Source: an uncultured Bacteroidales bacterium (GTDB taxonomy: Bacteria; Bacteroidota; Bacteroidia; Bacteroidales; UBA932). Taken from it: DNA of 64,000 nt. Numbering within the stretch: the stretch's first letter is position 1; every line of letters begins with the position of its first letter. Location of the stretch: positions 1-64,000 of the forward strand of contig CALVAD010000006.1 in the NCBI GenBank assembly GCA_944325495.1. The letters are read 5' to 3'. Below are positions 19,796 to 29,054 of this stretch, piece by piece. Position numbers and translations under genes: made by a program. The notes under the pieces are model-generated. The model was not told the DNA's origin. It saw only the letters and a list, made by a program, of their open reading frames with translations, and searched no databases.

Positions 19796-20812
19796 ATGAA
19801 GAAACTACTTTTATCGATCGCAGCTCTGCTGCCGGGCTTGCTTGCGTACTCGCAAGAGGCTGACGACCTCGGTAGGTATGCCGAGGTAACACTCATCCCC
19901 CGCCTGGACCTTAACCCTACCTACACAGCCGGCGATTCCGGTTTGGGTTTCAACCACGGCAATTCTTCAGTTTACACTCTCTTTGAAGGTTCCCTTTCGG
20001 AACATTTCTCCTGGACGATAGCCAATCACTGGTTCCAGTCAGGCGGCGACTATGTCTGGCCCTACCGGGATCTCGGCCGTTCGGACACTCCCAACTGGCT
20101 TGACTATTTCGTCGGCTATTTCTCGTTCGGCAATTGGACTTTCGGTCTCGGCAAGGACATGATCGCGACCGGCGGTTTCGAGTACGAGGACTGGGACTGG
20201 GATATCCACACCGACTTCTCTTCACCTCTGGCCGGAGGGCTCGCCTGCTATCAGTGGGGTGCGTCCGTCTCGTGGATGACACTGTCGGAAAGCACCGAGT
20301 TCATGCTGCAGATGACTACTTCGCCTTACGGGGAGCATCCGTTCGCCAGCGGCCTGTGGGCATATTCCTTCCAGTGGAGCGGTGAATATGGCTGGTATTC
20401 CCTGATAGGCAGCGCCAGTGCGCTCCAGTACGCCAAGGACGGTTACGACTGGCTGTTCGCGGTCGGAATGAACTTCGACCTCACCGACGAGCTCGCGCTG
20501 ACTCTCGACTGGAACAACAGCTACGGCTTCGACGAGGACAGCTGGACTCTCGCTCCCGGGCATACGATACAGGGCAAGCTCGCCTTCGCCCCCTCGGACA
20601 AGTTCGACATGGCCCTGCGCGGCTGGTACGCCTTCGCCGACGACAGGACCCTGCTTCCTGACTGCTGGACCGCCGGTGCCGTGTTCCAGTATTACCCGCT
20701 GAATGATTCCGACGATCTGAGACTGCACGCCTGCGTGGCCTGGAATTCGGCGCTTTCGACCGCGACCCTGAGCATAGGCGCGCGCTACAATCTCAGATTC
20801 AAGCTCTTTTAA
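19796..20812 (+). CDS. Outer-membrane porin-like barrel at the head of the polyamine operon
   Basis: A 338-residue exported protein. The signal peptide MKKLLLSIAALLPGLLAYSQ is followed by amphipathic strands rich in Trp, Tyr and Asp and ends in FKLF, as porins do. The overall pattern (long strands, short turns, about 16 strands) resembles phosphate-selective or alginate-type porins. It ends 9 nt before potA with no terminator between, so it probably provides the outer-membrane entry for the substrate of the pot importer. Acidic residues in the strands would suit a cationic substrate; this is inference. Confidence 0.72.
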   Translation: MKKLLLSIAALLPGLLAYSQEADDLGRYAEVTLIPRLDLNPTYTAGDSGLGFNHGNSSVYTLFEGSLSEHFSWTIANHWFQSGGDYVWPYRDLGRSDTPNWLDYFVGYFSFGNWTFGLGKDMIATGGFEYEDWDWDIHTDFSSPLAGGLACYQWGASVSWMTLSESTEFMLQMTTSPYGEHPFASGLWAYSFQWSGEYGWYSLIGSASALQYAKDGYDWLFAVGMNFDLTDELALTLDWNNSYGFDEDSWTLAPGHTIQGKLAFAPSDKFDMALRGWYAFADDRTLLPDCWTAGAVFQYYPLNDSDDLRLHACVAWNSALSTATLSIGARYNLRFKLF

Positions 20813-20821
20813 GCGGGAGAA

Positions 20822-22204
20822 ATGAACAAGGACATAGTTATCTCACTCCAGCATCTGTCCAAGTCCTATGACGGGAAACAGGTGCTCGATGATATAAATC
20901 TCGACATACGCGAAGGCGAGTTCGTGACATTGCTCGGCCCCTCCGGCTGTGGAAAGACCACCACGCTTCGCCTCATCGCCGGCTTCCTCGCTCCGGACGG
21001 GGGCAAGATACTGCTCGACGGCAAGGATATTTCCGGAGTTCCGCCCTACAGGAGGCCGTTCAACACGGTTTTCCAGAGATACGCTTTGTTTCCGCACCTC
21101 GACGTCTACGACAACATCGCCTTCGGACTCAAGCTCCAGAAGGTGCCTACGGACGAAATCGACAAGCGCGTCCGCCGCATACTCAAGATGGTGAGCATGA
21201 CCGACTACGAGAGCCGCGACGTGGAGTCGCTCTCCGGCGGCCAGCAGCAGAGGGTGGCGATAGCCCGCGCCCTCGTGAACCGCCCCCGAGTGCTGCTGCT
21301 CGACGAGCCTCTCGCCGCGCTCGATCTCAAGATGCGCAAGGACATGCAGATAGAGCTCAAGGAGATGCACGCGCAGCTGGGCATCACCTTCATATATGTG
21401 ACGCACGACCAGGAGGAGGCCCTCACCCTTTCGGACACCATCGTGGTGATGAACGAAGGGAGGATCCTTCAGGCCGGTGATCCCGTATCCATATACAACG
21501 AGCCCCAGAACGCCTTCGTGGCCGACTTCATAGGCGAGTCCAATATCCTGAACGGCAGAATGATAGAGGACAGGCGCGTGGAATTCCTCGGCCACGAGTT
21601 CGACTGCGTGGACGAGGGTTTCGGCGAGAATGTCCCCGTGGATGTGGTGATACGCCCCGAGGACGTGTACATCATGCACAAGCTCGAAGGCTCCCAGTTC
21701 TCGGGGACCGTCAAGTCCTGCACCTTCAAGGGCGTGCATTACGAGATGTTTGTCGACACCGACAAGGGCTACGAGCTCATGATCCAGGACTACAACGCCT
21801 TCGAGGTGGGCTCCACCGTAGGCCTGCTGATCCGTCCGAACGATATCCAGGTGATGCGCAAGGAGCGCGTCCGCAACAGTTTCGACGCCGAGATAGTCGA
21901 CGCCGGCCATATCAGCCTTTTCGGCTCGGAAATCGAGTGCGCGGCCGCCGCGGCGTTCGCCCCGGGCGACAAGGTCCGGGCGATGGTGGATTTCGACAAG
22001 GTCGAGCTCGTTGACCATCAGGAGGACGGCCAGTTCGCCGGGGAGGTGCATTTCCTGCTCTACAAGGGGGACCACTACCATCTTACCGTGCTCACCGAGG
22101 ACGGTGACCATGTCTGGGTGGACACCGATGATGTCTGGGACAAAGGCGACCTCGTCGGGGTCAACTTCGCTTCGGAGAACATAAAACTGGAAGCGGTGAA
22201 ATGA
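20822..22204 (+). CDS. potA: Spermidine/putrescine ABC transporter ATP-binding protein, extended C-terminus
   Basis: A 460-residue ATPase of the polyamine importer. Walker [11 protein letters not shown] (about 39-48), the signature [15 protein letters not shown], Walker [14 protein letters not shown] and the switch His in YVTHDQEEA are intact. The first 235 residues are the nucleotide-binding domain. E. coli PotA is about 378 residues. Here the C-terminal part seems to hold two similar TOBE-type modules (about 240-350 and 355-460), each ending in a DIQVM- or NIKLEAV-like strand. It overlaps potB by 4 nt. Confidence 0.95.
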   Translation: MNKDIVISLQHLSKSYDGKQVLDDINLDIREGEFVTLLGPSGCGKTTTLRLIAGFLAPDGGKILLDGKDISGVPPYRRPFNTVFQRYALFPHLDVYDNIAFGLKLQKVPTDEIDKRVRRILKMVSMTDYESRDVESLSGGQQQRVAIARALVNRPRVLLLDEPLAALDLKMRKDMQIELKEMHAQLGITFIYVTHDQEEALTLSDTIVVMNEGRILQAGDPVSIYNEPQNAFVADFIGESNILNGRMIEDRRVEFLGHEFDCVDEGFGENVPVDVVIRPEDVYIMHKLEGSQFSGTVKSCTFKGVHYEMFVDTDKGYELMIQDYNAFEVGSTVGLLIRPNDIQVMRKERVRNSFDAEIVDAGHISLFGSEIECAAAAAFAPGDKVRAMVDFDKVELVDHQEDGQFAGEVHFLLYKGDHYHLTVLTEDGDHVWVDTDDVWDKGDLVGVNFASENIKLEAVK

Positions 22205-22983
22205 CGGTGAAGAGATCCAGCTGGGCTCTGCCATATCTGATATTCCTGATACTGTTCGTCGCGCTGCCTCTCGTGATGATTGCGGTGTACGCGTTCAGGA
22301 ATCCTCAGACTGGAGCCTTCACACTTGAGAACTTCGCGAAGTTCTTCAGCACCCCGCATGATCTGAACACTTTCCTGTATTCGATACAGGTGGCGTTCAT
22401 CAATACGCTGCTGTGCCTGCTGATAGCCTATCCGGCCGCATGGATACTCAGCAAGTCGTCGTTCAACCGCTCGAAGATAACCGTGATGCTGTTCATCCTG
22501 CCCATGTGGATAAACATGCTGATCCGCACTCTCGCGACGGTGGCTCTGTTCGACTTCCTGAAGATGCCGCTTGGCGAAGGGGCTCTGTATTTCGGAATGG
22601 TGTACAATTTCCTGCCGTTCATGATATATCCTATCTACAACTCGCTGGAGAAACTGGACAATTCCTATGTGGAGGCCGCCCAGGACCTCGGGGCTACGCC
22701 CTGGAAGGTGTTCTGGAAGGTCACCGTGCCGCTTTCGCTGCCGGGAGTCTGGAGCGGGGTGCTCATGGTGTTCATGCCGACCATCTCCACCTTCGCGATA
22801 GCCGAACTGCTGACTCTCAACAAGGTCAAGCTCTTCGGAACCACGATTCAGGAGAACATCAACAACGGTTTCTGGAACTATGGTTCGGCCCTTGCGCTGA
22901 TAATGCTGCTGATAATAGGGCTTACGACCCTTATTTCGGATGAGGACAGCGCGCGTGACAGTGAAAAAGGAGGTCTGATATGA
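22201..22983 (+). CDS. potB: Spermidine/putrescine ABC transporter permease PotB
   Basis: A 260-residue inner-membrane permease with six predicted helices. The EAA loop that docks on the ATPase reads [25 protein letters not shown] (about 159-183). Length and N-terminal [20 protein letters not shown] match PotB/PotH. It overlaps both neighbours by 4 nt, indicating a single coupled transcript. Confidence 0.94.
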   Translation: MTVKRSSWALPYLIFLILFVALPLVMIAVYAFRNPQTGAFTLENFAKFFSTPHDLNTFLYSIQVAFINTLLCLLIAYPAAWILSKSSFNRSKITVMLFILPMWINMLIRTLATVALFDFLKMPLGEGALYFGMVYNFLPFMIYPIYNSLEKLDNSYVEAAQDLGATPWKVFWKVTVPLSLPGVWSGVLMVFMPTISTFAIAELLTLNKVKLFGTTIQENINNGFWNYGSALALIMLLIIGLTTLISDEDSARDSEKGGLI

Positions 22984-23780
22984 AGAAGCTGCTTGCAAGG
23001 GGCTATCTCGTGGTTCTGCTCGTGATCCTCTACGCCCCGATTCTCATAATCGCGATCTTCTCGTTCACTGAGGCCAAGGTGCTGGGCAACTGGACCGGCT
23101 TCTCGACCAAGCTCTACGAGTCGCTGTTCACCGGCGGGCTCGGCAATTCCATGGTCAAGGCCATCGAGAATACCATCACCATAGGTCTGCTGGCCGCGCT
23201 GTGTTCGACCATGCTCGGGTCCGTGGCGGCGATTGGCATACATAACATGAAGGGCCGCGGCCGCAAGGCCATCACCTTCCTGAACGACATACCGATGCTC
23301 AATCCCGACATCATCACCGGTATCTCGCTGTTCATCCTTTTCGTGGCCGTCGGCGTGAGCCAGGGCTATGTGACGGTGCTGCTTGCGCATATCTCGTTCT
23401 GCACTCCGTATGTGGTGCTGACCGTGCTGCCCAGGCTCAGGATGATGAATCCCAACATCTACGAGGCGGCGCTGGACCTCGGGGCTACGCCGGCCCAGGC
23501 TCTGCGCAAGGTCATAATCCCGCAGATACGCCCCTCGATGATCTCCGGCTTCATCCTGGCGTTCACCCTTTCGATCGACGATTTCGCGGTGACGCTTTTC
23601 ACGAAGGGCAACCGCGGTCTGGAGACTCTTTCGACCTATATCTACGCGGATGCGCGCAAGGGCGGGCTCACCCCCGAGCTCAGGCCTCTCATGACCCTGA
23701 TTTTCCTTGCGGTGCTCGCTCTGCTCATAATAATCAACATTCGTTCTGCAAGAAACAACAAGCAAAAACTTATAAAATGA
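22980..23780 (+). CDS. potC: Spermidine/putrescine ABC transporter permease PotC
   Basis: A 266-residue second permease subunit with about six helices. Its EAA loop is EAALDLGATPAQALRKVIIPQIRPS. The helix starting YLVVLLVILYAPILIIAIFSF and the segment SIDDFAVTLFTKGN are typical of PotC/PotI. It overlaps potB and potD by 4 nt each. Confidence 0.94.
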   Translation: MKKLLARGYLVVLLVILYAPILIIAIFSFTEAKVLGNWTGFSTKLYESLFTGGLGNSMVKAIENTITIGLLAALCSTMLGSVAAIGIHNMKGRGRKAITFLNDIPMLNPDIITGISLFILFVAVGVSQGYVTVLLAHISFCTPYVVLTVLPRLRMMNPNIYEAALDLGATPAQALRKVIIPQIRPSMISGFILAFTLSIDDFAVTLFTKGNRGLETLSTYIYADARKGGLTPELRPLMTLIFLAVLALLIIINIRSARNNKQKLIK

Positions 23781-25078
23781 AAAAACTCTTTACCGCAGTA
23801 ATCTGCATGCTGCTTGCGGCTTCGGCCGCCTGCTTCGCGGCTGACCGCGAGCATACTCTCAAGGTCTACAACTGGGCGGACTACATCGACGAGGACCTCA
23901 TCGGTGAATTCGAGCAGTGGTACGAGGAGCAGACCGGAGAGCCGGTGGAAATCATCTACCAGCTCTTCGACATCAACGAGGTCATGCTCTCGAAGATCGA
24001 GAAGGGCCACGAGGACTTCGACGTGGTGTGCCCTTCGGAGTATATAATCGAACGCATGCTGCGCGCGGATCTCCTGCTTCCCATAGACAAGGATTTCGGT
24101 GACACTCCGAACTACCTGAGCAATGTCGCGCCCTTCATGAACGATTTCCTCTCGCAGGTCGACGGCAACGGCAAGGACGCCAACGACTATGCGGTGCCCT
24201 ACATGTGGGGTACGGTGGGCATAACCTACAACACCGATTATGTGACCCCCGAGGAGGTCAGCAGCTGGGATGTGCTCAAGGATCCCAAGTTCCAGGGCAA
24301 GGTGCTGATGAAGGAGGCTTTCCGCGATGTCTACACGAGCTTCAACATCGCTCTGAACCGCGACCGCATAGATAATGGCGAGACCACGGTGGAGGAACTC
24401 TCGTATGACGCTTCTCCCGAGTCCATCGCCCGCGTGGAGGCTTATCTGAACGAGATGAAGCCCAACATCGCCGGCTGGGAGGCCGATTTCGGCAAGGAGA
24501 TGATGACCAAGGAGAAGGCCTGGCTCAATCTGACCTGGAGCGGCGACGCCCAGTGGGCGATCGAGGAGGCCGAGGCGGTGGGAGTGCCCCTCGACTATGT
24601 GGTGCCCGAGGAGGGCAGCATCGTATGGTTCGACGGCTGGGTGATTCCCAAGTATGCCCGGAACGTCAAGGCCGCGCGCTACTTCATCAACTTCATGTGC
24701 AAGCCCGAGAACGCGCTGCGCAACATGGACGTGATAGGTTATGTGAGCGCGATCGGCGGCGACGAGATTCTGTCGGCGATGAGCGACAGCACGGCTTATG
24801 CTCCCATCGACGCGAGCTATTTCTTCGGCGAGGCCGGAAAGGGCGCGCATCTGAACCAGATCATGTATCCCGACGCGTCGGTCATGAAGTACTGCGGCAT
24901 GATGCATGACCGCGGCACGGAGGAGCTTCTTGCCATGTGGTCGCGTGTGAAGGGCGACAATGCGGGCGGTCTGACGGTGATCATCATCGGTGGCATCGTG
25001 GTGCTGCTGATTGCCGCGGTGGTGCTCAGCAGCCGCAGGAAGAAGCGCGGCCACAGGCGCGCGGCTTCGCGCAGGTAG
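23777..25078 (+). CDS. potD: Polyamine-binding protein PotD with C-terminal membrane anchor
   Basis: A 433-residue substrate-binding protein of the polyamine importer. A Sec signal peptide (MKKLFTAVICMLLAASAACFA) precedes LKVYNWADYIDEDLIGEFEQ, the PotD/PotF hallmark, and the ligand-pocket segment PYMWGTVGITYNTDY. Unusually, the last 40 residues form a hydrophobic helix (VIIIGGIVVLLIAAVVL) followed by a strongly basic tail (SSRRKKRGHRRAASRR), so the protein would be tethered to the inner membrane by its C-terminus. Typical PotD proteins are soluble or N-terminal lipoproteins and about 350 residues long. A Cys near the signal-peptide end (AACFA) gives a weaker lipoprotein alternative. Confidence 0.92.
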   Translation: MKKLFTAVICMLLAASAACFAADREHTLKVYNWADYIDEDLIGEFEQWYEEQTGEPVEIIYQLFDINEVMLSKIEKGHEDFDVVCPSEYIIERMLRADLLLPIDKDFGDTPNYLSNVAPFMNDFLSQVDGNGKDANDYAVPYMWGTVGITYNTDYVTPEEVSSWDVLKDPKFQGKVLMKEAFRDVYTSFNIALNRDRIDNGETTVEELSYDASPESIARVEAYLNEMKPNIAGWEADFGKEMMTKEKAWLNLTWSGDAQWAIEEAEAVGVPLDYVVPEEGSIVWFDGWVIPKYARNVKAARYFINFMCKPENALRNMDVIGYVSAIGGDEILSAMSDSTAYAPIDASYFFGEAGKGAHLNQIMYPDASVMKYCGMMHDRGTEELLAMWSRVKGDNAGGLTVIIIGGIVVLLIAAVVLSSRRKKRGHRRAASRR

Positions 25079-25133
25079 CGCCCGACATCGGGGCTTGCCC
25101 TCCGGAGGGCTTGCTTTTATAAGCTATGAGTAT

Positions 25134-25207
25134 TGTGACGGAGCCGCACGCGCCAGGGAGGCGGAAATTCAGGGAATAGCCTCCCTGGCGCGTGCGGCTC
25201 CGTCGCA
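25134..25207. repeat. Family A palindrome, 29-bp arms
   Basis: Arms 25134-25162 and 25179-25207 pair with one mismatch. The loop GGAAATTCAGGGAATA lies between GGGAGGC and GCCTCCC. Arm sequence is unrelated to that of the palindromes at 16038 and 43638 apart from the inner 7 bp. Confidence 0.9.
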
Positions 25208-25252
25208 GTTCCGGTTTTTGGAAAGCTCCGTTTCTGCTGACCCGTAGAATCA

Positions 25253-25520
25253 GAGGTCCGCCGCTGCCGTTCGGGAGGCTCTGCCCGAATGTCCCAGCCT
25301 TCCGGGTGGCAGCGCAAATCCCGTCAACTCCACTTCAATCTGCGCATAAGCGAGGTCCGCCGCTGCCGTTCGTGAGGCTATACCCGGAATTTTCCTGCCT
25401 TCCGGGTGGCAGCGCAAATCCCGTCAACTCTACTTCAATCTGCGCATAAGCGAGGTCCGCCGCTGCCGTTCGTGAGGCTATACCCGGATTTTCCTGCCTC
25501 ACGAACGGCAGCGGCGGACC
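25253..25520. repeat. Tandem 100-bp repeat, 2.7 copies, ending in a palindrome
   Basis: Units start at 25253, 25352 and 25452, each with GAGGTCCGCCGCTGCCGTTC. Units 1 and 2 carry a degenerate right arm (GCCTTCCGGGTGGCAGCG) and then a spacer ending GCGCATAAGC. Unit 3 instead closes as a perfect 25-bp palindrome (25454-25478 and 25496-25520) with loop TATACCCGGATTTTCCT, the minus-strand version of the family A loop. Confidence 0.9.
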
Positions 25521-25547
25521 GCAGCGTATCACATAGAGAAATGAAAC

Positions 25548-27014
25548 CTACCGATTGTCGCCGAGACTGCGGTAGCGGCCCAGGTTGAACACCAGACCGA
25601 CATAGACGTCCAGGTTCAGCTTCCCGCAGGGAAGGCTGATGCCGTCGAGCGCCTCGACGGGAGGAGTCACATTCAGTATGGCGCTGTCAGTGCCGACATA
25701 CAGACCTATGCCGGGCAGGTCGATGTTGAGCACTGCTCCGAGGGAGGAACCGTAATTGGATATGCCGTAGCTCGCCGAGAAGCCGAACCACTTGGTCGGA
25801 GAGACGTTGGCCGAGAACCTGCCCTCGTGCATCGAATACAGCCCGTCTATGCGCGATGAATAGAGGAAGCCGACCGAGAGCCTGCGGTAGAAAGGCAGCT
25901 CGTATTCGGCGCCGAGATTGACCGTGCAGGCCAGCATCCTGGCGCCGGCCTTCGAAGCCGCGGCGCTCTTCTCGAAGACCACCATGTCGGCGAGGCCTTC
26001 GCCTATCGAGCCGAACTGCGACTCGATGCTGTTCTCGCTCCCTTCTTCGAAGGAGATGTCGTTGAAGCCGCCGAACTCCCAGCTGTTCTGCGAAGTGGTC
26101 GCCTGCAGATGGTTGGTGCCCCAGGAAATGAATCCCAGGTCGAGAACGGCCGCGGAGACATTGAGACCTTCGAGCAGGCCGTCGAACTTATATTCGGCAC
26201 CGAGATCGATCGCGGCGCCGTAGCTCAGAGAGCTGAGGTCCGACATCAGGCGGTCGGTGGAAAACTCCATCCCGGCGAAGTCCAGTTGATTGGCAGCCGC
26301 AGGATCGGTGGACGCGCCGGTCTCGCCCTTGGTCGGAATCACGAGCCCGGGGACTGATGAATTCAGGCTTCCCTGGGCCGTGATGCTCCATTTGTCCCCG
26401 TTCATGACCACGTCCATGTTGTCGACATGCGCGTTGACATTGGCAAGACCGACGAGCACCTTGACCTTGGCGCCGATATTCAGGTTCTCGCTGATGCTGT
26501 GGGAGTGTCCGAGGGCGAGCTCCGCATACGCGCGTCCGCTCACGTCGAGATTGCTGATGTTATATGACTGACGGGCGCCCAGGTTCTTCATGAAGTCGAA
26601 GAGGTCGTAGGGGAGATTGGCATGCACGTCGGCCCTGAGATTGAGTTCGACGGAGGTGAAGCCGTTCTTCCCCCAGGAGCCCACGGAGATGATGTTCGTT
26701 TTCAGACCGACGCCGATGTCGTTGTCGGCTTTCAGCTTCGAGAGGAACTCGTCGGCGGACACGCTGCTGTTCATGAAGGTCGTCAGCTGTCCGTCCCGGG
26801 GGTAGAGCAGAGTGTTCATGCCGAGGTCGCTCCTCGTGCCGGCGGTGATGCCGCCGATTGCGGGAAGGCTGAAATAGGAACGGCTCGGTGCAAGGGCTGG
26901 ATTCAGCCGGTGGCGGTATTTGTAGCCGTCGAGGAAGTATGCCGAATTCAGGTCCTGGGCCGCTGCGGGCAGGCATATCGCCGCTGCGAGCAATGCTATG
27001 TGCAGTTTTTTCAT
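25548..27014 (-). CDS. DUF5723-type outer-membrane protein
   Basis: A 488-residue exported protein with signal peptide (MKKLHIALLAAAICLPAAAQ). The sequence after it, LNSAYFLDGYKYRHRLNPALAPSRSYFSLP, resembles the DUF5723/PorV-like barrels of Bacteroidetes, where an NPALAP motif follows the signal. The rest is alternating beta-strand sequence ending in GLVFNLGRYRSL. An exact function is not known. Its start overlaps the stop of the large lipoprotein gene upstream by 4 nt, so the two products are made together and probably form a surface complex. Confidence 0.75.
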   Translation of the reverse strand: MKKLHIALLAAAICLPAAAQDLNSAYFLDGYKYRHRLNPALAPSRSYFSLPAIGGITAGTRSDLGMNTLLYPRDGQLTTFMNSSVSADEFLSKLKADNDIGVGLKTNIISVGSWGKNGFTSVELNLRADVHANLPYDLFDFMKNLGARQSYNISNLDVSGRAYAELALGHSHSISENLNIGAKVKVLVGLANVNAHVDNMDVVMNGDKWSITAQGSLNSSVPGLVIPTKGETGASTDPAAANQLDFAGMEFSTDRLMSDLSSLSYGAAIDLGAEYKFDGLLEGLNVSAAVLDLGFISWGTNHLQATTSQNSWEFGGFNDISFEEGSENSIESQFGSIGEGLADMVVFEKSAAASKAGARMLACTVNLGAEYELPFYRRLSVGFLYSSRIDGLYSMHEGRFSANVSPTKWFGFSASYGISNYGSSLGAVLNIDLPGIGLYVGTDSAILNVTPPVEALDGISLPCGKLNLDVYVGLVFNLGRYRSLGDNR

Positions 27015-29002
27015 AATACGATGTCCTCCATTTCTATGTCAACCCCGCCGTCGAGATTCACGGAGATGTCCGTGAGCTGGATATACTGGTTCGTGTTCAG
27101 CGGCGTGCCGGCAGTCTCAGCCGACGATGTTCCGCTTATGTTGAGCCTAAAGCCGTCAAGCGCGGTGACGGCGTCCCTGGATGCGCGTAGGACGATGGTC
27201 ACCGGCGCGGAAGACGGATTGTCGAGAGTCCCAGCAGGAACGACGGCACCGGAACCGTCGGCCGCCAGAATTTCGGCTTCTATTCCAGATGACGCGGGGA
27301 GCACCTCGCCCCGGGCGTCTATCGGCTCGGCGCTCACCGACATCCCTATGGGCAGGGTATTGACGAAATTCATGCTGATTTCGGCCTTGTCAACATAGAT
27401 GGAATACAAACTCTCCTCCTCGCCGCCTTCCGGGTCGAAGATTCCGTTCATTCCGGTGATGTCGTAGGGATATTCTATAGCCAGGTCCTCTCCGAACGCG
27501 AGAGGCACGTCTATGCTGTAGTCTATGTCGAATCCGTACTGCAGCGTGCCGTTACGGTCGAAGAATATCCTGGTGAACTTGTTGCCGTCATCATACCACG
27601 GCTTTGCCGATATGTCGCCTATTTCGACGAGTTCCGGCATTCCGGCGATGAGGTCGGGAAGATCCGCTATCACTATGTTCTCGAAATATTCGTCCATCGG
27701 TGCCACTTCGTCGATGTCCACGGGCCTTGCGGAAATGTAGATGGTGGTGCGGCAGGTGACGCCGCCGTCAAGGCTCCTGATGATGACAGGTTTGTCCGGA
27801 GTGCCGATGGCGATGGGCTCGTCGGTCACGGGGACACCCTCGGCGTCGTAACCGGTGAGCGTGGCGGAAAGCGCTATGGCCACAGGGGAGGAATTGTCCA
27901 CTTCCAGAGTTATTACGGGATTCCAGATGTCCAGGCGGCTGCCTTCTCCCGTCAGGAACTCGGGCAGGCCGCCTGTCTCCATCATCTGGTCTTCTATGGT
28001 CAGGTCGGGGTCGAGCACGAGAGTGGCGCCGATGAGTTCTATCTCCTTGGAGTCCATGGTGATTCCGCATGTGATTTCGAGCGGCAGATCTCCGAGGGTA
28101 CGCCCGAAATCCAGGGGCAGCACTTCGAATACGAGGCTGCTCATCGTAATCTGGCGGTCGACCCTGATGAAATGCCTTCCGCCGTCCTCCACGAAACCTT
28201 CGGCGCCTCCGCTTTCGCTCTTCAGCGCCTCAAGGTCCATTTCCGTGATGTTCACGCCAACCTCGAGAGGGCTGCCCTCACTCGCGCGCAGGTCATCGCG
28301 GAGCGTGAGCACATGTCCGTCAGTGACCGAGAACCTGGTGTCGGACGCCTCGACGCTGATGAAATCCGGGAAAGTGACCGTGAGGCCTTTGCGGAGCGTT
28401 ACTGCGCCGGTCCCGGAAGGGGAGTCAAGGTACAGGGTCACGCCAACCGGAGCGTCCAGGCGGACGGTGCCTATCTCGGAGACGGCGGCGGCGATTTCCT
28501 CCGCGTCGATGTCGAGACTGAATCCGATGGACGAGGTGCCGTCCTCAAGCAGGTCGTCGATCACCAGCGGGTCGATGCCGTCGAGGGGGAAGGCCTCTAT
28601 CATGTCGGCGTATTCGCCGAAGTCTCCCGCCGCCTCCTCGACTCTCTGCCTCATGTCTATGGGAGGGATGCTGAAGCTTTGGTTGTCGAGGAAGTCTCCT
28701 GCCTTCAGGTCTATGGACGGAACCTCGATGGTCTCGCTGACAGCGTCGCCAGTGAAATGCAGTGACAGGTCTCCGTCGGCGCTCTCCGTCAGACCGGAAC
28801 TTCCGTCTATCTCGAAGAAGTCGCCTATCATGATCTTCTCCGTGCTGCCGAGCGGAGCGCTGATGTTTCCGTCCACGGTCATGCCCATGTCGATGCCCTT
28901 GTTCAGGTCATATTCCTGATTGACGCATGACGAGGCGCCGAAAACGGACAATGACGCCGTCATGGCTGCCAGCGCCGTCGTTTTGAATTCTTTTAAGCTC
29001 AT
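27011..29002 (-). CDS. Large lipoprotein partner of the DUF5723 protein
   Basis: A 663-residue exported protein with a lipobox-like Cys at 26 (SVFGASSCVNQEYDLNKGID). The mature chain is acidic and beta-rich with repeated phrases such as LxGSTEKIMIGDFFEID and SxPVTIVLRASRDAV, suggesting several beta-sandwich domains. No catalytic motif is seen and I cannot name the family. The CVNQEYDLNKGIDM type of start is common in Bacteroidales lipoproteins next to DUF5723 genes. A TATCTTCG box on the minus strand at 29037-29044 may be its -7 element. Confidence 0.7.
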   Translation of the reverse strand: MSLKEFKTTALAAMTASLSVFGASSCVNQEYDLNKGIDMGMTVDGNISAPLGSTEKIMIGDFFEIDGSSGLTESADGDLSLHFTGDAVSETIEVPSIDLKAGDFLDNQSFSIPPIDMRQRVEEAAGDFGEYADMIEAFPLDGIDPLVIDDLLEDGTSSIGFSLDIDAEEIAAAVSEIGTVRLDAPVGVTLYLDSPSGTGAVTLRKGLTVTFPDFISVEASDTRFSVTDGHVLTLRDDLRASEGSPLEVGVNITEMDLEALKSESGGAEGFVEDGGRHFIRVDRQITMSSLVFEVLPLDFGRTLGDLPLEITCGITMDSKEIELIGATLVLDPDLTIEDQMMETGGLPEFLTGEGSRLDIWNPVITLEVDNSSPVAIALSATLTGYDAEGVPVTDEPIAIGTPDKPVIIRSLDGGVTCRTTIYISARPVDIDEVAPMDEYFENIVIADLPDLIAGMPELVEIGDISAKPWYDDGNKFTRIFFDRNGTLQYGFDIDYSIDVPLAFGEDLAIEYPYDITGMNGIFDPEGGEEESLYSIYVDKAEISMNFVNTLPIGMSVSAEPIDARGEVLPASSGIEAEILAADGSGAVVPAGTLDNPSSAPVTIVLRASRDAVTALDGFRLNISGTSSAETAGTPLNTNQYIQLTDISVNLDGGVDIEMEDIVL

Positions 29003-29054
29003 ATTGAAGTCTGTGTTTTTCGGTCAGAACCAGTCGCGAAGATACTAAAAACTT

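Larger units (their letters stand above)
25079..25547. other. 469-bp repeat-rich region between convergent units
   Basis: No gene is supported. It holds a short GC-rich inverted repeat with a T-rich tail at about 25091-25119 (GCCCTCC/GGAGGGC, a likely pot-operon terminator), a family A palindrome (25134-25207), and a 100-bp tandem array that ends in another family A palindrome (25253-25520). Confidence 0.8.

Noticed and set aside
25253-25520. CRISPR array
   Set aside because: Units are 99-100 bp with nearly identical spacers, there are only 2.7 copies, and no cas genes are nearby.
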